Assembly: GCF_002848345.1 (NCBI RefSeq)
Contig: NZ_CP025429.1
Location: 1,550,001 to 1,614,000 of the forward strand
Direction of reading: 5' to 3'
Length of the DNA: 64,000 bases
DNA from: Chromobacterium sp. ATCC 53434
Lineage (GTDB): Bacteria; Pseudomonadota; Gammaproteobacteria; Burkholderiales; Chromobacteriaceae
Shown in pieces: positions 1 to 9,981 of the stretch (position 1 is its first letter; each line of letters begins with the position of its first letter). The notes under the pieces were generated by a model. It ran no database searches. It was not told where the DNA came from and saw nothing but the letters and a program-made list of their open reading frames with translations. The position numbers and the translations under genes are program-made.

Positions 1-3000
1 AAGGTGAGATCGGCAGTCGCGCGGCGCTTGAGTTGCAAGCCGGCGCGGCCAGCAATCAGCGCGGTCGCATCGTCAGCCTGGGTGACGGTGACATCCAGTT
101 GGACACGTTGAACAACGCCAACGGCAAATTGCAGAGCGGTGGCGCTTTGTCCTTGCAGGCGCAGGGCAGTGTCGACAATCAGCAAGGCCGCATCAGCGCC
201 CAGCGTGGCATGCGGCTGGATGGCGACACGCTGGATAATCAGCAAGGGACGCTGACGGCGGGAGAGCGCATCACAGTCCGTGCCGGCCAGATGGACAACC
301 GGAACGGCGCCGTGCTCAGCCAGCAGGGGCTGACCCTGAATCTCGACACACTCGATAACCGCGACGGCCAAATTCAGACGGTGGGCCAACTGACGCTCGA
401 TGCCGGCGGCCTGCTTGATAACCGGGGCGGCAAGCTGGTGGCGGACCAGGGTCAGCGGCTGCGCGCAGGCGAATTGAACAATCAGCGCGGCCTGGTCAGC
501 AGCGGCCAGGCCTTGAGCATGGACGGCGGCGCCTTGCATAACCAGCAAGGCAGGCTGCTCAGCCGCGGCAACGCGAGCTACCAACTGACGCAGCTGTCCA
601 ACCAGGACGGCGAGCTGCAGAGCGGCGGCGCCATCCAGCTGGGCATGACCGGCGCGCTGGACAATGGCCAGGGCAAGATCGTCGCCGACCAAGGCCTGAA
701 GCTGCAGGCGGCCTCGGTCAACAACGCGAGTGGTCTGCTCAGCAGCCGCGACACGTTGGCGTTGACGGCCGGCGAGCTGAACAACCGCCACGGCAGTCTG
801 CTGAGTCTGGGCGATGTCAGCTTGGGCCTGTCCAGCTTCGACAACCAGTATGGCCAGATCCAGACTGCGGGGGCGCTGGACGCGAAGCTGAGCGGCCAGA
901 TCGACAACCGCCAGGGCAAGTTGATCGCCGACCGCGACCAGCGTTTGCGCGCCAGCCTGCTGAACAATCAGGGCGGCGCGGTCAGCAGCGGCCAGGCCTT
1001 GAGCCTGAGCGCAGGCCAGTTGGGCAACCAGGGCGGCAGGATGGTGGGACAGGGCGGCCTCAGCTTGGATCTGCAGCAAGATTACATCTTCCGCGACGGG
1101 GACACGCTGGCCAGCCAGGGCTCGCTGAGCTTGCGCACCACCGGCACGCTGCGCAATGAAGGCCAGTGGACCAATGCCGGCAGCGTCAGCCTGCAAGCGG
1201 CCGGCTTCAGCAATGCCGGCGGCGCCAAGCTGGCCGCGCGAGATCGTCTGGAGATCAACAGCGCGGGCCAGGCGGTAAACCAGGGCAGGCTGGATGCGGA
1301 CCAGTTGACCTTGAATGCGGGCGCGCTGGACAACACCGGCATGATCAGCGGCCGCGACGTCGCCGTGGGCGGCGGCGTCATCGACAATCACGGCGGCCAG
1401 GCCGTGCTGGCGGCCACCCACAGCCTGGCGCTGAACGCCGGCTCCCGCCTCAGCAACCGCGATAGCGGCTACATCTACAGCGGCGGCGCGCTGACGTTGA
1501 GCAGCGGCGATCTGATCGAAAACATTTCCACCACGATAGAGGCGGAGGGCGATGTTTCAATCCGCGCCGCCAGGCTCAACAACCAGCGAAGCCATGTCGA
1601 CATCCAGCGCGCGGCGGAATCCAGCGCTTACAGCTGGAACAAGTCCAACTTTTACTGGCGGTCCTGGGGCGCTTACGGCACCGGCGATCTGAGCGCCACC
1701 ACCCAGAACTTGCCGTTCAACGACGCCGCGGCGGCCAACAGCCGGTACGGCACCGTCCTGCAGGTGGATGCCGCCAACAAGAAGGCCCTGGTGCGTTTCC
1801 AGGGCGACAAGCAGCTGTGGGTCAATTACAACGCGATCAAGCAAAACGCCAACGGCAGCTACGACATGAGCTTCTACGAAGGCCGCGCGTGCGAAGGACG
1901 CGGCGAGGTTTGCCCTTATCAGCAAGTGGTATATCGGGAGTTTACCAACGCCGGATGGGGGATCGACCAATGGGATCCCAACCGTTACGTCAATCCGCTG
2001 GAATTGAACGATATCGAGGACTTGTACAATTTTCGCGAGCGTTCGGCCAATGGCACCCGCACGGTGGACCGGCTGATCTCCGCCGGCGCGGCGGCCACGC
2101 TCAGCGCCGGCGGACAGATGCGCATTTCCGTCAGCGGGCAGTTACTCAATGACGCCAGCCGAATCGCCGCCAACGGCAATCTGGCCATCAATGGCCTGGA
2201 TAACGGCGGCGGCGACGCCCGCGTGGTCAACCGCGCTTACTCCATCAACGAGCGCCGGCAGGAAACCGGGGTGGACCACTATGATCGCCACGTCGGCCAT
2301 CACTGGTATCGTTCCTATACCTTGGACAAGACCACGGCGCTGGAGACGCTGGATGCCACCATCGCCGGCCATCAAGGCGTCAGCGTCAGCGCGCCCAATA
2401 TCGAGAACATCACGGTCGCACCGGCCCAGGTCAGCGTGGCCGAGGCGGCTCAGGCCGCCGCGCAAGCGGAGCGGGCCAGCGGGAACAGCGGACAGGCTGT
2501 GCTTGAGCCGGTGGTCATCGCGCAGCACGATGCGCAAGCGCATCCGCTCAGGGGCAGCGCCGCCCGGCCGGGCCTGCTGGACCGTTTGCCCAATAACCAG
2601 CTGTTCCAGCAGAATCCCAGCCCCCAGGCGCCGTATCTGATCGAAACCGACAGCCGCTTTACCGAGTACGGCAACTTCGTCAGCAGCGATTACATGCTGA
2701 AGCAGCTGAATTACGACCCGGCCGGCGTGCACAAGCGGCTGGGCGACGGCTATTACGAGCAAAAGCTGGTGCGCGACCAGATTCTGGCGCTGACAGGCCG
2801 CCCCTCGCTGCGCGGTGACGACGCCACCGAGCAGTTCAAGGCGCTGATGAACCAGGGCGTCTCTGTGGCCAAGGACTTCAGCCTCACCACCGGCGTGGCG
2901 TTGACGCCGGCGCAGATTGCCGCCCTGCAACAAGACATCGTCTGGATGGTCAGCGAAACCGTCAACACCGCCAGCGGCCCGCAAACCGTGCTGGTGCCCA

Positions 3001-6000
3001 CGGTCTATCTGGCGCACAACACCGTCGGCCTCAGCGGCGACGGCGCGGTCATCGCCGGCAAGGACCTCAATCTTTCCGCCTCCAGCCTGAGCAACAGCGG
3101 CAAGCTGCGGGCCGATCAGAGCCTGATCGCCAAAGCCGACGTCATCCATAACACCGGCGGCCTGATCCAGGCCGATACCGTCAAGTTGCTGGCCGACAGC
3201 CTGACCCTGGGTACCGATCTGCAGAACGCCGGCCGCCAGGCTGCCGTCAGCGGACGCGACATCAGCCTGAGCGGGCAGGACATTACGTTGAGTGGCGCGA
3301 AAGTCAGCGCCAGCGAAACGGCCAGCCTGTCCGCGGCCAATAATCTGACCATCACCACCGCCCGCAGCAGCCGGGATGGCGGCGTGGACTTGATGGCCGG
3401 ACGAATGGGCAACCGCGACAGCAAGCTGGGTGGCGCGGTCGGCGGCAGCGGCGTCGCGCATTACAGCGGCCACTGGGAGCAGGCGCTGGGCTCCAGCATC
3501 CAGTCGGACGGCAAGCTCACCTTGAGCGCGGGCAAGGATCTGGAACTGACAGGCTCCCGCGCCGAGGCGAGCGGGCAACTGCTGGCCAGCGCCGGCGGCA
3601 ATCTGACGGTGAAGGCGGACAAAACCACAAACAGCGGCAATCTCACCGCCAACAGCTCAAGCTCCAGCGTCAACTCCACCCATCGCGCCGATACCTTGCA
3701 TGCCGGTCAGTTGAGCGGCGGCGCCGGCGTGGTCGCCATCGCCGGCAAGGACCTGACCGTCCAGGGGGGCGTTATCGACAGCCGGCAAGGGCAGACGCTG
3801 TTGTCCGGCGAAAAGGTCGATATCGTGGAAACGATGCGCCACGCAGAGGACGACGACAGAGAGAACGGGAAGCGCAGCAGCCAGCGCATTCAGAGCAGCA
3901 GCGATCTGGCGCTGGGCAGCAGGGTAGGCGGAGAGCGGGGCGTGACCATCCAGGCGCGCGACAGCGACCTGACCGTGCGCGGCAGTGCCGTCGAAAGCGA
4001 CAAGGGCGCGCTGACACTCAGCGCACGCCGCGACATCGACATCGGCGCCGCCAATGAGCGCGAGACCGAGCTGTTGCAAAGCAGCAGCACCCGCAAAGGC
4101 GTACTCAGCAGCACGCAAAAGCAGACCCGCGCCGAATCGGACAGCGTCACCGCCAAGGGCAGTAGCCTGTCCGGCGACAGCGTCAGCCTGCAGGCCGGAC
4201 GCGATCTGAATGTGACGGGCAGCAGCGTGGCCGCCACCGGCGACGTCGATCTGACGGCAGGCCGCGACGTCAATATCGTCGCCGCGGAAAACACCCAGTA
4301 CAGCCACCGCGACGAGAGCGTCAAGACATCCGGTCTGATGAGCAGCGGCGGCATAGGCTTCAGCATCGGCAGTCAGCGGCAACGCGACCAGGTGGCGGAA
4401 ACCGGCGTCAGCCATACCGGTAGCACGGTAGGCAGCGTGCTGGGCAACGTCAACATCGACGCCGGGCGCAATACGCTGATCAAGGGTTCGGATCTGGTCG
4501 CCGGCGGCGACATCGATGTGCTGGCGCAGAACATCCTCATCGAGGACGTGGCCAATCGTTATCAGCGCGACGAAAAGCATGAAGCCAGCAAGAGCGGCCT
4601 CACCGTCGCCCTGTCCGGCGTGGTGGGCGCCGCGGCCAATACCGCGGTGCAGCAGGCGCAGGACGCCGGCAAGGCCTCCACCGGCCGTCTCGCCGCGCTG
4701 CAAGGCATCCAGGCCGGCCTCTCCGGCTATCAGGCTTACCAGGCCTACCAGCAGGAAGCGCAGAAGCCAGGCGAAGAGCAAAGCTTCGTCGGCATCAGCC
4801 TGTCGGTGGGCAGCCAGAAGAGCGAAGCCCACAGCCAGCGCCAGCAAAGCCAGAGCCAGGGCAGCCAGCTGACCGCCGGCGGCAGCCTCAGCCTGACCGC
4901 CACCGGCAGCGGCGCCAAGGACGCCCAGGGTCAGGCGCTGGACGGCGACATCGGCATTACCGGCGGCCGCCTGAAGGCCGGCAAGGACCTGACGCTGGAC
5001 GCCGCGCGCGACCTGCTGTTGCAGGCCGGCCACAATGAAGACCGCCAGAGCGGCAGCAACAGCAGCGGCGGCTGGAACGCCGGGGTCAGCTTTGGCTTCG
5101 GCAGCAGCGGCGTAGGCTTGTCCATCTTCGCCAACGCCAATAGGGGCAAGGGCAAGGAGGAGGGCCAGGGCAGCCGCTGGAACGAAACCGTGCTCAGCGC
5201 CGGCGACACGCTGAATCTGCAAAGCGGACGCGACGCGAGCTTGATCGGCGCGCAGGCCAGCGGCAAGACCGTGGTGGCCGACATCGGCCGCAACCTGACG
5301 CTGCAAAGCCTGCAGGACCAAGACCACTACCACAGCCAGCAAAGCAGCGTATCCGCCGGCGGCAGCTTCACCTTCGGCAGCATGAGCGGCAGCGCCTCCA
5401 TCAGCGGCAGCCGCCAGAAGGCGGACAGCGACTTCCAGAGCGTGCAGGAGCAGACCGGCCTCTACGCCGGCCAGGGGGGCTTCGACATCCAGGTGGGCAG
5501 CCACACCCAGCTGGACGGCGCGGTAATCGCCAGCACCGCCAAGGCGGACAAGAACCGGCTGGACACCGGCACGCTGGGCTTCAGCAACCAGCACAACCAG
5601 GCCGACTACAAGGTGGAAAGCCAGAGCTTCGGCTTCAGCAGCGGCGGCAACATCACCGACTCGGCCAAGGGCACGCTGATGGGTCAGGCCGCCAGCAGCG
5701 TGCTGGGCGGCGGCAACAGCAGTGGCCACGCCGAATCCACCACCTACGCCGCGATCAGCGACGGCACGATCCAGATTCGCGATCAGGACAAGCAACAGCA
5801 GGACCTGAAGGACCTGAGCCGCGACGCCGAGCACGCCGCCAACGGCCTGAGTCCGATCTTCGACAAGGAGAAGGAACTCAACCGCTTGCAGGAGGCGCAG
5901 CTGATCGGCCAGATCGGCGCCCAGGCCACCCAGATCGTCGCCACCCAGATGATGATGGAGGAAAACGAGAAGGTACGGCGCAACCCCGAATACGCCAACA

Positions 6001-7229
6001 GCGAAAAGTACAAGGAGCAGCAAGACAAGTGGGGCACAGGTAGCGACTTCCAGAAAGCGGCGCAAGCCGCCACCGCGGCGCTGCAAGGCCTGGCCGGCGG
6101 CAATGTGCAGGCCGCCCTCAGCGGCGCCGCCGCGCCCTACCTGGCCGGCGTGGTCAAGAACATGACCGACGGCAACAAGGAAGCCAATGTGATGGCGCAC
6201 GCGCTGCTGGGGGCGACGCTGGCGCAGTTGAAGGGCGAGAGCGCGGCGGCGGGAGCGGTGGGGGCCGGCGCGGCGCCATTGGTGGCCGAGTACTTGCAAA
6301 AGACTTTGTACCCTGGCGTGGACAGTTTGAGCGAAGATCAGAAGCAGACCCTCTCCGCGCTGACCACGATGGCGGGCAGCCTGGCCGGTTCGCTGGCGGG
6401 CGGTGACAGCGCCGGGGCGTTGACGGGTGCGCAGGCCGCTAAGAATGAGGTGGAGAATAACTACCTTAAACCTGCTCAGATCAAGCAAAAGGCCGATGAA
6501 CTGGCTCAGGCCAAGACTCCAGAGCAAAAAGCGGCAATTGAGGCCCGCTTTGATAAAATAGATCAACAGCAACGTAGGGAGTTGGTTGCTGAATTGATGG
6601 GTAATGAATTGGGTGTCATGACGCCAACTCGGGCAGAGCAGATACGAGATGGTCTCAAACAAATGCTGTCCGACCCAACTTGTACTGGCCAATGTCGTCA
6701 AGACGTTCGTGCCAGCATTAATGAGCTTGATGTTCAGCTTAGCAATTACAAAAATCAGCAAAGCTGGAATACATATGAGCAGCCAAAACTAGACTTGGCT
6801 GATGGGGTGGTCGCTGCTATTGGGCTTGCAGGGCCCTATGTATTAAAAGGTGTGTTGTCAAATAATAAATTTTTACTCAAAGAGTTGTCATTGCAAGGCA
6901 TTAAGCATACCCCGAGTGATGTTGTGAAAATAGCTAGAGACTCCAGTGGAAGGATAGTTTTTCTGGAGAAGGGGAACTCGAAGGCAGGGCTGCAACATAT
7001 TATAGAAGCACATGGAAGTCAGTTTGCTCAAGTTGGTGTTTCAGAGAAGCAAATTCCAAGCGTTGTAATAAAAGCGGTTTCTGAAGGAAAGTTGGTTGGT
7101 TATCAAGGGGCCGGCTTGGGAAGGCCGGTTTATGAAACTACAATAAATGGGGTGAAATATAATTTGGCTGTTACAGTTGGTAATAATGGCTACATAGTAG
7201 GGGCTAACTTAAGAGGGAAGGTTAAGTGA
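1..7229 (+). CDS. cdiA: CdiA/filamentous-hemagglutinin-type contact-dependent inhibition exoprotein, 3' part only
   Basis: The frame is open from the left edge, so the N-terminal signal and TPS secretion domain lie outside the window. About 2400 residues are visible. Residues 1-500 are repeats of roughly 20-23 residues with recurring LDNxxG and LNNQ-type cores, typical of the FHA beta-helix shaft. Later stretches rich in Ser/Gly/Gln (to about 1950) match the second FHA repeat region. A VENN motif (6450-6461) marks the start of the variable toxin tip; a paired-Cys segment (CTGQC) follows it. The last 110 residues carry HIIEAH and a VTVGNNGYIVGA-like C-terminus, which suggests a BECR-fold (Barnase/EndoU/ColE5-like) RNase; that fold is inference. 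The shaft is GC-rich and the tip AT-rich, as expected for an exchanged toxin module. The immunity gene overlaps its stop. Family known: delivery by the CdiB/CdiA two-partner system on direct cell contact. Confidence 0.93.
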   Translation, partial: GEIGSRAALELQAGAASNQRGRIVSLGDGDIQLDTLNNANGKLQSGGALSLQAQGSVDNQQGRISAQRGMRLDGDTLDNQQGTLTAGERITVRAGQMDNRNGAVLSQQGLTLNLDTLDNRDGQIQTVGQLTLDAGGLLDNRGGKLVADQGQRLRAGELNNQRGLVSSGQALSMDGGALHNQQGRLLSRGNASYQLTQLSNQDGELQSGGAIQLGMTGALDNGQGKIVADQGLKLQAASVNNASGLLSSRDTLALTAGELNNRHGSLLSLGDVSLGLSSFDNQYGQIQTAGALDAKLSGQIDNRQGKLIADRDQRLRASLLNNQGGAVSSGQALSLSAGQLGNQGGRMVGQGGLSLDLQQDYIFRDGDTLASQGSLSLRTTGTLRNEGQWTNAGSVSLQAAGFSNAGGAKLAARDRLEINSAGQAVNQGRLDADQLTLNAGALDNTGMISGRDVAVGGGVIDNHGGQAVLAATHSLALNAGSRLSNRDSGYIYSGGALTLSSGDLIENISTTIEAEGDVSIRAARLNNQRSHVDIQRAAESSAYSWNKSNFYWRSWGAYGTGDLSATTQNLPFNDAAAANSRYGTVLQVDAANKKALVRFQGDKQLWVNYNAIKQNANGSYDMSFYEGRACEGRGEVCPYQQVVYREFTNAGWGIDQWDPNRYVNPLELNDIEDLYNFRERSANGTRTVDRLISAGAAATLSAGGQMRISVSGQLLNDASRIAANGNLAINGLDNGGGDARVVNRAYSINERRQETGVDHYDRHVGHHWYRSYTLDKTTALETLDATIAGHQGVSVSAPNIENITVAPAQVSVAEAAQAAAQAERASGNSGQAVLEPVVIAQHDAQAHPLRGSAARPGLLDRLPNNQLFQQNPSPQAPYLIETDSRFTEYGNFVSSDYMLKQLNYDPAGVHKRLGDGYYEQKLVRDQILALTGRPSLRGDDATEQFKALMNQGVSVAKDFSLTTGVALTPAQIAALQQDIVWMVSETVNTASGPQTVLVPTVYLAHNTVGLSGDGAVIAGKDLNLSASSLSNSGKLRADQSLIAKADVIHNTGGLIQADTVKLLADSLTLGTDLQNAGRQAAVSGRDISLSGQDITLSGAKVSASETASLSAANNLTITTARSSRDGGVDLMAGRMGNRDSKLGGAVGGSGVAHYSGHWEQALGSSIQSDGKLTLSAGKDLELTGSRAEASGQLLASAGGNLTVKADKTTNSGNLTANSSSSSVNSTHRADTLHAGQLSGGAGVVAIAGKDLTVQGGVIDSRQGQTLLSGEKVDIVETMRHAEDDDRENGKRSSQRIQSSSDLALGSRVGGERGVTIQARDSDLTVRGSAVESDKGALTLSARRDIDIGAANERETELLQSSSTRKGVLSSTQKQTRAESDSVTAKGSSLSGDSVSLQAGRDLNVTGSSVAATGDVDLTAGRDVNIVAAENTQYSHRDESVKTSGLMSSGGIGFSIGSQRQRDQVAETGVSHTGSTVGSVLGNVNIDAGRNTLIKGSDLVAGGDIDVLAQNILIEDVANRYQRDEKHEASKSGLTVALSGVVGAAANTAVQQAQDAGKASTGRLAALQGIQAGLSGYQAYQAYQQEAQKPGEEQSFVGISLSVGSQKSEAHSQRQQSQSQGSQLTAGGSLSLTATGSGAKDAQGQALDGDIGITGGRLKAGKDLTLDAARDLLLQAGHNEDRQSGSNSSGGWNAGVSFGFGSSGVGLSIFANANRGKGKEEGQGSRWNETVLSAGDTLNLQSGRDASLIGAQASGKTVVADIGRNLTLQSLQDQDHYHSQQSSVSAGGSFTFGSMSGSASISGSRQKADSDFQSVQEQTGLYAGQGGFDIQVGSHTQLDGAVIASTAKADKNRLDTGTLGFSNQHNQADYKVESQSFGFSSGGNITDSAKGTLMGQAASSVLGGGNSSGHAESTTYAAISDGTIQIRDQDKQQQDLKDLSRDAEHAANGLSPIFDKEKELNRLQEAQLIGQIGAQATQIVATQMMMEENEKVRRNPEYANSEKYKEQQDKWGTGSDFQKAAQAATAALQGLAGGNVQAALSGAAAPYLAGVVKNMTDGNKEANVMAHALLGATLAQLKGESAAAGAVGAGAAPLVAEYLQKTLYPGVDSLSEDQKQTLSALTTMAGSLAGSLAGGDSAGALTGAQAAKNEVENNYLKPAQIKQKADELAQAKTPEQKAAIEARFDKIDQQQRRELVAELMGNELGVMTPTRAEQIRDGLKQMLSDPTCTGQCRQDVRASINELDVQLSNYKNQQSWNTYEQPKLDLADGVVAAIGLAGPYVLKGVLSNNKFLLKELSLQGIKHTPSDVVKIARDSSGRIVFLEKGNSKAGLQHIIEAHGSQFAQVGVSEKQIPSVVIKAVSEGKLVGYQGAGLGRPVYETTINGVKYNLAVTVGNNGYIVGANLRGKVK
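6450..6461 (+). other. VENN motif: boundary between conserved CdiA and variable toxin tip
   Basis: The codons read V-E-N-N, preceded by AKNE and followed by YLKP. In CDI proteins this tetrapeptide ends the pretoxin region and marks the point where C-terminal toxins are swapped. Base composition changes within about 50 bases, from GC-rich to clearly AT-rich, consistent with exchange at this point. Confidence 0.85.
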
Positions 7230-7522
7230 TGCATATAAAGCTTATGGCGGATTATGAATGCTATCCCCTTTGGGATCTTTCGCCAGAAGGGGGGGGGGAC
7301 ATATCTCCGGGTGATTTGCCAATATCCAAAGGTCTTAAAGAAGATATTTGCAAGTGGGCAGCTAGATTTGATGCTACATTAAATAGGGATGATCCTGTTT
7401 TGTCTGGGTTTGACAGTAAAGAGGAAGAGGAACGTTTTTCGGTGGATGGAGAGAGGTTAGCTGTGCGTTTACGTTCAGAGCTAGGAGGTGAGTATGAGGT
7501 TTTTTATCAGGAAGTAAAATGA
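7229..7522 (+). CDS. cdiI: CdiI-type immunity protein
   Basis: A 97-residue acidic soluble protein with no signal peptide or membrane segment. Its ATG at 7229 overlaps the cdiA stop (TGATG), so the two are translationally coupled; a GTG three bases upstream is a less likely start. Position directly after the toxin tip, small size and matching AT-rich composition make it the cognate immunity protein, which should bind and block the CdiA tip in the cytoplasm of sibling cells. The sequence has several acidic patches (KEEEE) that could cover a basic RNase surface. I do not assign a numbered Imm family. The role is inferred from position more than from motifs. Confidence 0.8.
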   Translation: MHIKLMADYECYPLWDLSPEGGGDISPGDLPISKGLKEDICKWAARFDATLNRDDPVLSGFDSKEEEERFSVDGERLAVRLRSELGGEYEVFYQEVK

Positions 7523-7572
7523 AGTTTATAGCGATTTTGGTTAATTTAAATAGGAAATAGGGGACAGACCAG

Positions 7573-7634
7573 AGCGAAAGACGTCAGGGCTTTGGCTCCA
7601 GCGGCGATGGCAACGTCGCTGACTCGCTCAAGTG
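7573..7634 (+). pseudogene. Short orphan fragment of a CdiA shaft
   Basis: In one frame this stretch encodes GFGSSGDGNVADSLK then a stop. It resembles the CdiA segment GFSSGGNITDSAK encoded near 5630-5670. The GC content rises again here after the AT-rich immunity gene. It is probably a scrap left by earlier replacement of the cdiA tip, as orphan cdiA-CT remnants commonly lie downstream of CDI loci. It has no start and is too short to function. The match covers only about 15 residues, so chance is possible. Confidence 0.35.
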
Positions 7635-7637
7635 AAA

Positions 7638-7664
7638 AGCCTTCCCAAGCGAGGAAGGCTTTGT
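7638..7664. terminator. Rho-independent terminator after the cdi locus
   Basis: The stem AGCCTTCC / GGAAGGCT with a 7-base loop is flanked by AAAA on the left and TTTG on the right, so it could work in both directions between cdiI and the convergent lysR gene. Confidence 0.7.
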
Positions 7665-8597
7665 TCATTTCGCGGCGGCGGCCCACCCCGCCGCGGCTCG
7701 CTCGGGATGTTTGCCGCCCAGCGCCTCGATCAGGTGGTCGATGAAGGACGCGATTCGCGACGACACCGCCGTGTTGCGGTAATAGACGGCCTGGACCGGC
7801 TGGCGCATGTCCAGGGTGTCGGGCGCGAGGATTTGCACCAGGCGGCCGGATTCGCGATCCTGCTCGGTCATAAAGTCCGACAGGCAGACGATACCGGCGC
7901 CGTCCAGCGCCAGCTGTCTCAGCGTTTCGCCGCTGGAGGTGCGCACCGCCGGTTCTATCCGGTAAGCCTCGCCGTCTGTGCCCAGCAGCGGCCAGACGTT
8001 CAGCGTCTCGGGCTGGTTGAAGCCCAGAAGCGCGTGTTTGGCCAATGCTTCGACATTTGCCGGCTGGCCGTGGGATGCCAGATAGGCCGGGCTGGCCAGG
8101 ACGCGCAGCCGGCTGTGGCCGATCAGGCGGCTGTGCAGCGTCGAATCCTTCAGCTGGCCGATGCGGATCGCCACGTCGGTGCGCCGCTCCAGCAGGTCGA
8201 TGATGCCCTCGTTGCTGTTCAGCTCCAGCTCCACCTGCGGATAGCGTTCGCGATAGCCGCGCACCAGCGGCACGATTACGTGCAGCATGAACGGCGTGGC
8301 GGCGTCCACCCGCAGTCGTCCGGACGGCTGTTCGCGCCGCGCCAGCATTTGTTCTTCCGCGCTGTCGACCGAATCGATGATGGCCCGCGCGCTGTGCAGG
8401 AAGGTCCGGCCTTCCTCGGTCAGCTCCAGCCGGCGCGTGGTCCGGCGCAGCAGCGTGGTTTTCAGCTTCTCCTCCAGCCGGGCCAGCGAGCGGCTGGTCG
8501 CCGATACGGTGAGGTCCAGCTGCTGGGCCGCGGCGGTGATGGAACCGGTGTCCACCACAGTGGCGAAGGCCTGCAGTTCGTCCAGCGTGATTTTCAT
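7665..8597 (-). CDS. LysR-family transcriptional regulator
   Basis: A 310-residue protein of normal LTTR length. The N-terminal winged helix-turn-helix spans about residues 4-63 (LDELQAF, then the recognition segment SATSRSLARLEEKL). The periplasmic-binding-protein-like effector domain spans about 90-295. It is divergent from the MFS exporter gene with 93 bases between starts, the usual arrangement in which an LTTR controls itself and the opposite operon. A T-N11-A palindrome lies just upstream of its start codon. The inducer is unknown; the neighbours (exporter, aldo/keto reductase, ene-reductase) suggest a small electrophile or xenobiotic. Confidence 0.92.
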   Translation of the reverse strand: MKITLDELQAFATVVDTGSITAAAQQLDLTVSATSRSLARLEEKLKTTLLRRTTRRLELTEEGRTFLHSARAIIDSVDSAEEQMLARREQPSGRLRVDAATPFMLHVIVPLVRGYRERYPQVELELNSNEGIIDLLERRTDVAIRIGQLKDSTLHSRLIGHSRLRVLASPAYLASHGQPANVEALAKHALLGFNQPETLNVWPLLGTDGEAYRIEPAVRTSSGETLRQLALDGAGIVCLSDFMTEQDRESGRLVQILAPDTLDMRQPVQAVYYRNTAVSSRIASFIDHLIEALGGKHPERAAAGWAAAAK

Positions 8598-8599
8598 TA

Positions 8600-8614
8600 T
8601 TGAATTTTATTCAA
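8600..8614. promoter_or_regulatory. LysR-type box (T-N11-A palindrome)
   Basis: The perfect inverted repeat TTGAAT-TTT-ATTCAA contains the T-N11-A core of LTTR sites. It sits 3 bases upstream of the lysR start codon and about 80 bases from the exporter start, in the only divergent promoter of this cassette. Confidence 0.6.
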
Positions 8615-8690
8615 AAGAGTTTCGTTTATAAGCTAGTTTTTTCGCAAAAGTAAAGCGGGCACACTGCGTCCATTCCTCACGGACCCATGG

Positions 8691-9902
8691 ATGCCCATCA
8701 TGCCACTCGCTTTACTCGCGCTGACGATCAGCGCCTTCGCCATCGGGACGACCGAGTTCGTCATCGTCGGCCTGATTCCGACGATCGCGGCCGATCTCCG
8801 GGTGGGCCTGCCTTCGGCCGGCCTGCTGGTCAGCCTCTACGCGCTCAGCGTCGCCGTCGGCGCGCCGCTGCTGACTGCGCTGACCGGCCGCGTGCCGCGC
8901 AAGACGCTGCTGGCCGCGCTGATGGCGCTGTTCACTGTCGGCAATCTCGTCGCCTGGCGCTCGCCCGGTTATGAATCGCTGATCGTCGCGCGCGTGCTCA
9001 CCGGCCTCGCCCACGGCGTATTCTTCTCGGTCGGCACGGTCATCGCCACGACGCTGGTGCCGAAGGACAAGGCCGCCAGCGCGATCGCGACGATGTTCAG
9101 CGGGATGACGGTGGCCTTCGTCGCCGGCATTCCGCTCGGCACCTTCATCGGCCAGCATTTCGGCTGGCGCGCCACCTTCCTGGTCGTCGCGCTGTTCGGC
9201 CTCGTCGCTTTCGTCGGCGCGCTGGCCTTCGTGCCGCGCCGCCTGGCGCAGGCCGCGCCCGCGCCGCTGGCCCGGCAATTTAGCGTGCTGACGCAACCGC
9301 GCCTGCTGCTGGTCTACGCGATGACGGCGGTCGGCTACGGCGGCTCGCTGATCGCCTTCACCTATATGGCGCCGCTGCTGGAGCGCATCGCCGGTTTCAC
9401 GCCGGCCCAGATCAGCCTGGTGCTGGTCGGCTACGGCGTGTCGGTCGCCTTCGGCAATGTCTGGGGCGGCAGGCTGGCGGACCGCGCCGGCCCGGTCAAG
9501 GCGTTGAAGCGGATCTTCCTGTTGCTGGCGCTGGTGCTGCTGGCGCTGACCTTCACCGTCCACATCGCCTGGCTGGCGGCGTTGACGATGCTGGCCTGGG
9601 GCGCGGTGGCCTTCGGCAACGTGCCGGGCCTGCAGGTCTATGTCGTCAAGCAGGCGGGGCATTTCGCGCCGGAGGCCGCCGACGTCGCGTCCGGCTTCAA
9701 TATCGCCGCCTTCAATCTCGGCGTCGCCGGCGGCGCTTCGCTGGGCGGGCTGATCGTCGAGCGCGTCGGCCTGGTCCATACGCCGTGGATCGCCGCGGCG
9801 GTGACGCTGGGCGCCTTCGCGCTGACGGCGCTGAGCGGCGCGCTGGACCGGCGCGACGGCCTGCCGGCGCGCACGGCCGGGCCCGTCGAGCTGGCGCATT
9901 GA
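8691..9902 (+). CDS. MFS drug/sugar efflux transporter (DHA1 type)
   Basis: A 403-residue inner-membrane protein with about 12 hydrophobic segments. The N-terminus ([21 protein letters not shown]) carries the GTTEF signature seen in AraJ/YdhP/NepI-like proton-driven exporters, and the loop 2-3 region has GRVPRKTLL. Length matches the family. It is the first gene of the operon opposite lysR and is followed after 79 bases by the aldo/keto reductase. Likely exports a small toxic or signalling compound; the substrate cannot be told from sequence. A nearby ATG at 8700 is an alternative start. Confidence 0.88.
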   Translation: MPIMPLALLALTISAFAIGTTEFVIVGLIPTIAADLRVGLPSAGLLVSLYALSVAVGAPLLTALTGRVPRKTLLAALMALFTVGNLVAWRSPGYESLIVARVLTGLAHGVFFSVGTVIATTLVPKDKAASAIATMFSGMTVAFVAGIPLGTFIGQHFGWRATFLVVALFGLVAFVGALAFVPRRLAQAAPAPLARQFSVLTQPRLLLVYAMTAVGYGGSLIAFTYMAPLLERIAGFTPAQISLVLVGYGVSVAFGNVWGGRLADRAGPVKALKRIFLLLALVLLALTFTVHIAWLAALTMLAWGAVAFGNVPGLQVYVVKQAGHFAPEAADVASGFNIAAFNLGVAGGASLGGLIVERVGLVHTPWIAAAVTLGAFALTALSGALDRRDGLPARTAGPVELAH

Positions 9903-9981
9903 GCGCCTGTCCACGGTCTGTTTCCGGCGGTGGCGCCGCACGGCCGCCATCGACTTCCCATCTTTCCCACGGAGAACCCAT

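Noticed and set aside
2142..3578. 478-codon minus-strand open frame opposite cdiA
   Set aside because: Shadow of the same GC-rich coding region; low-complexity translation and no domain.
3657..6761. Long minus-strand open frame (1034 codons) opposite cdiA
   Set aside because: It lies wholly inside the FHA repeat coding region; its composition (Ala/Gly/Leu/Gln/His runs) is what the complement of GC-rich repeat codons gives. No start context or motif.
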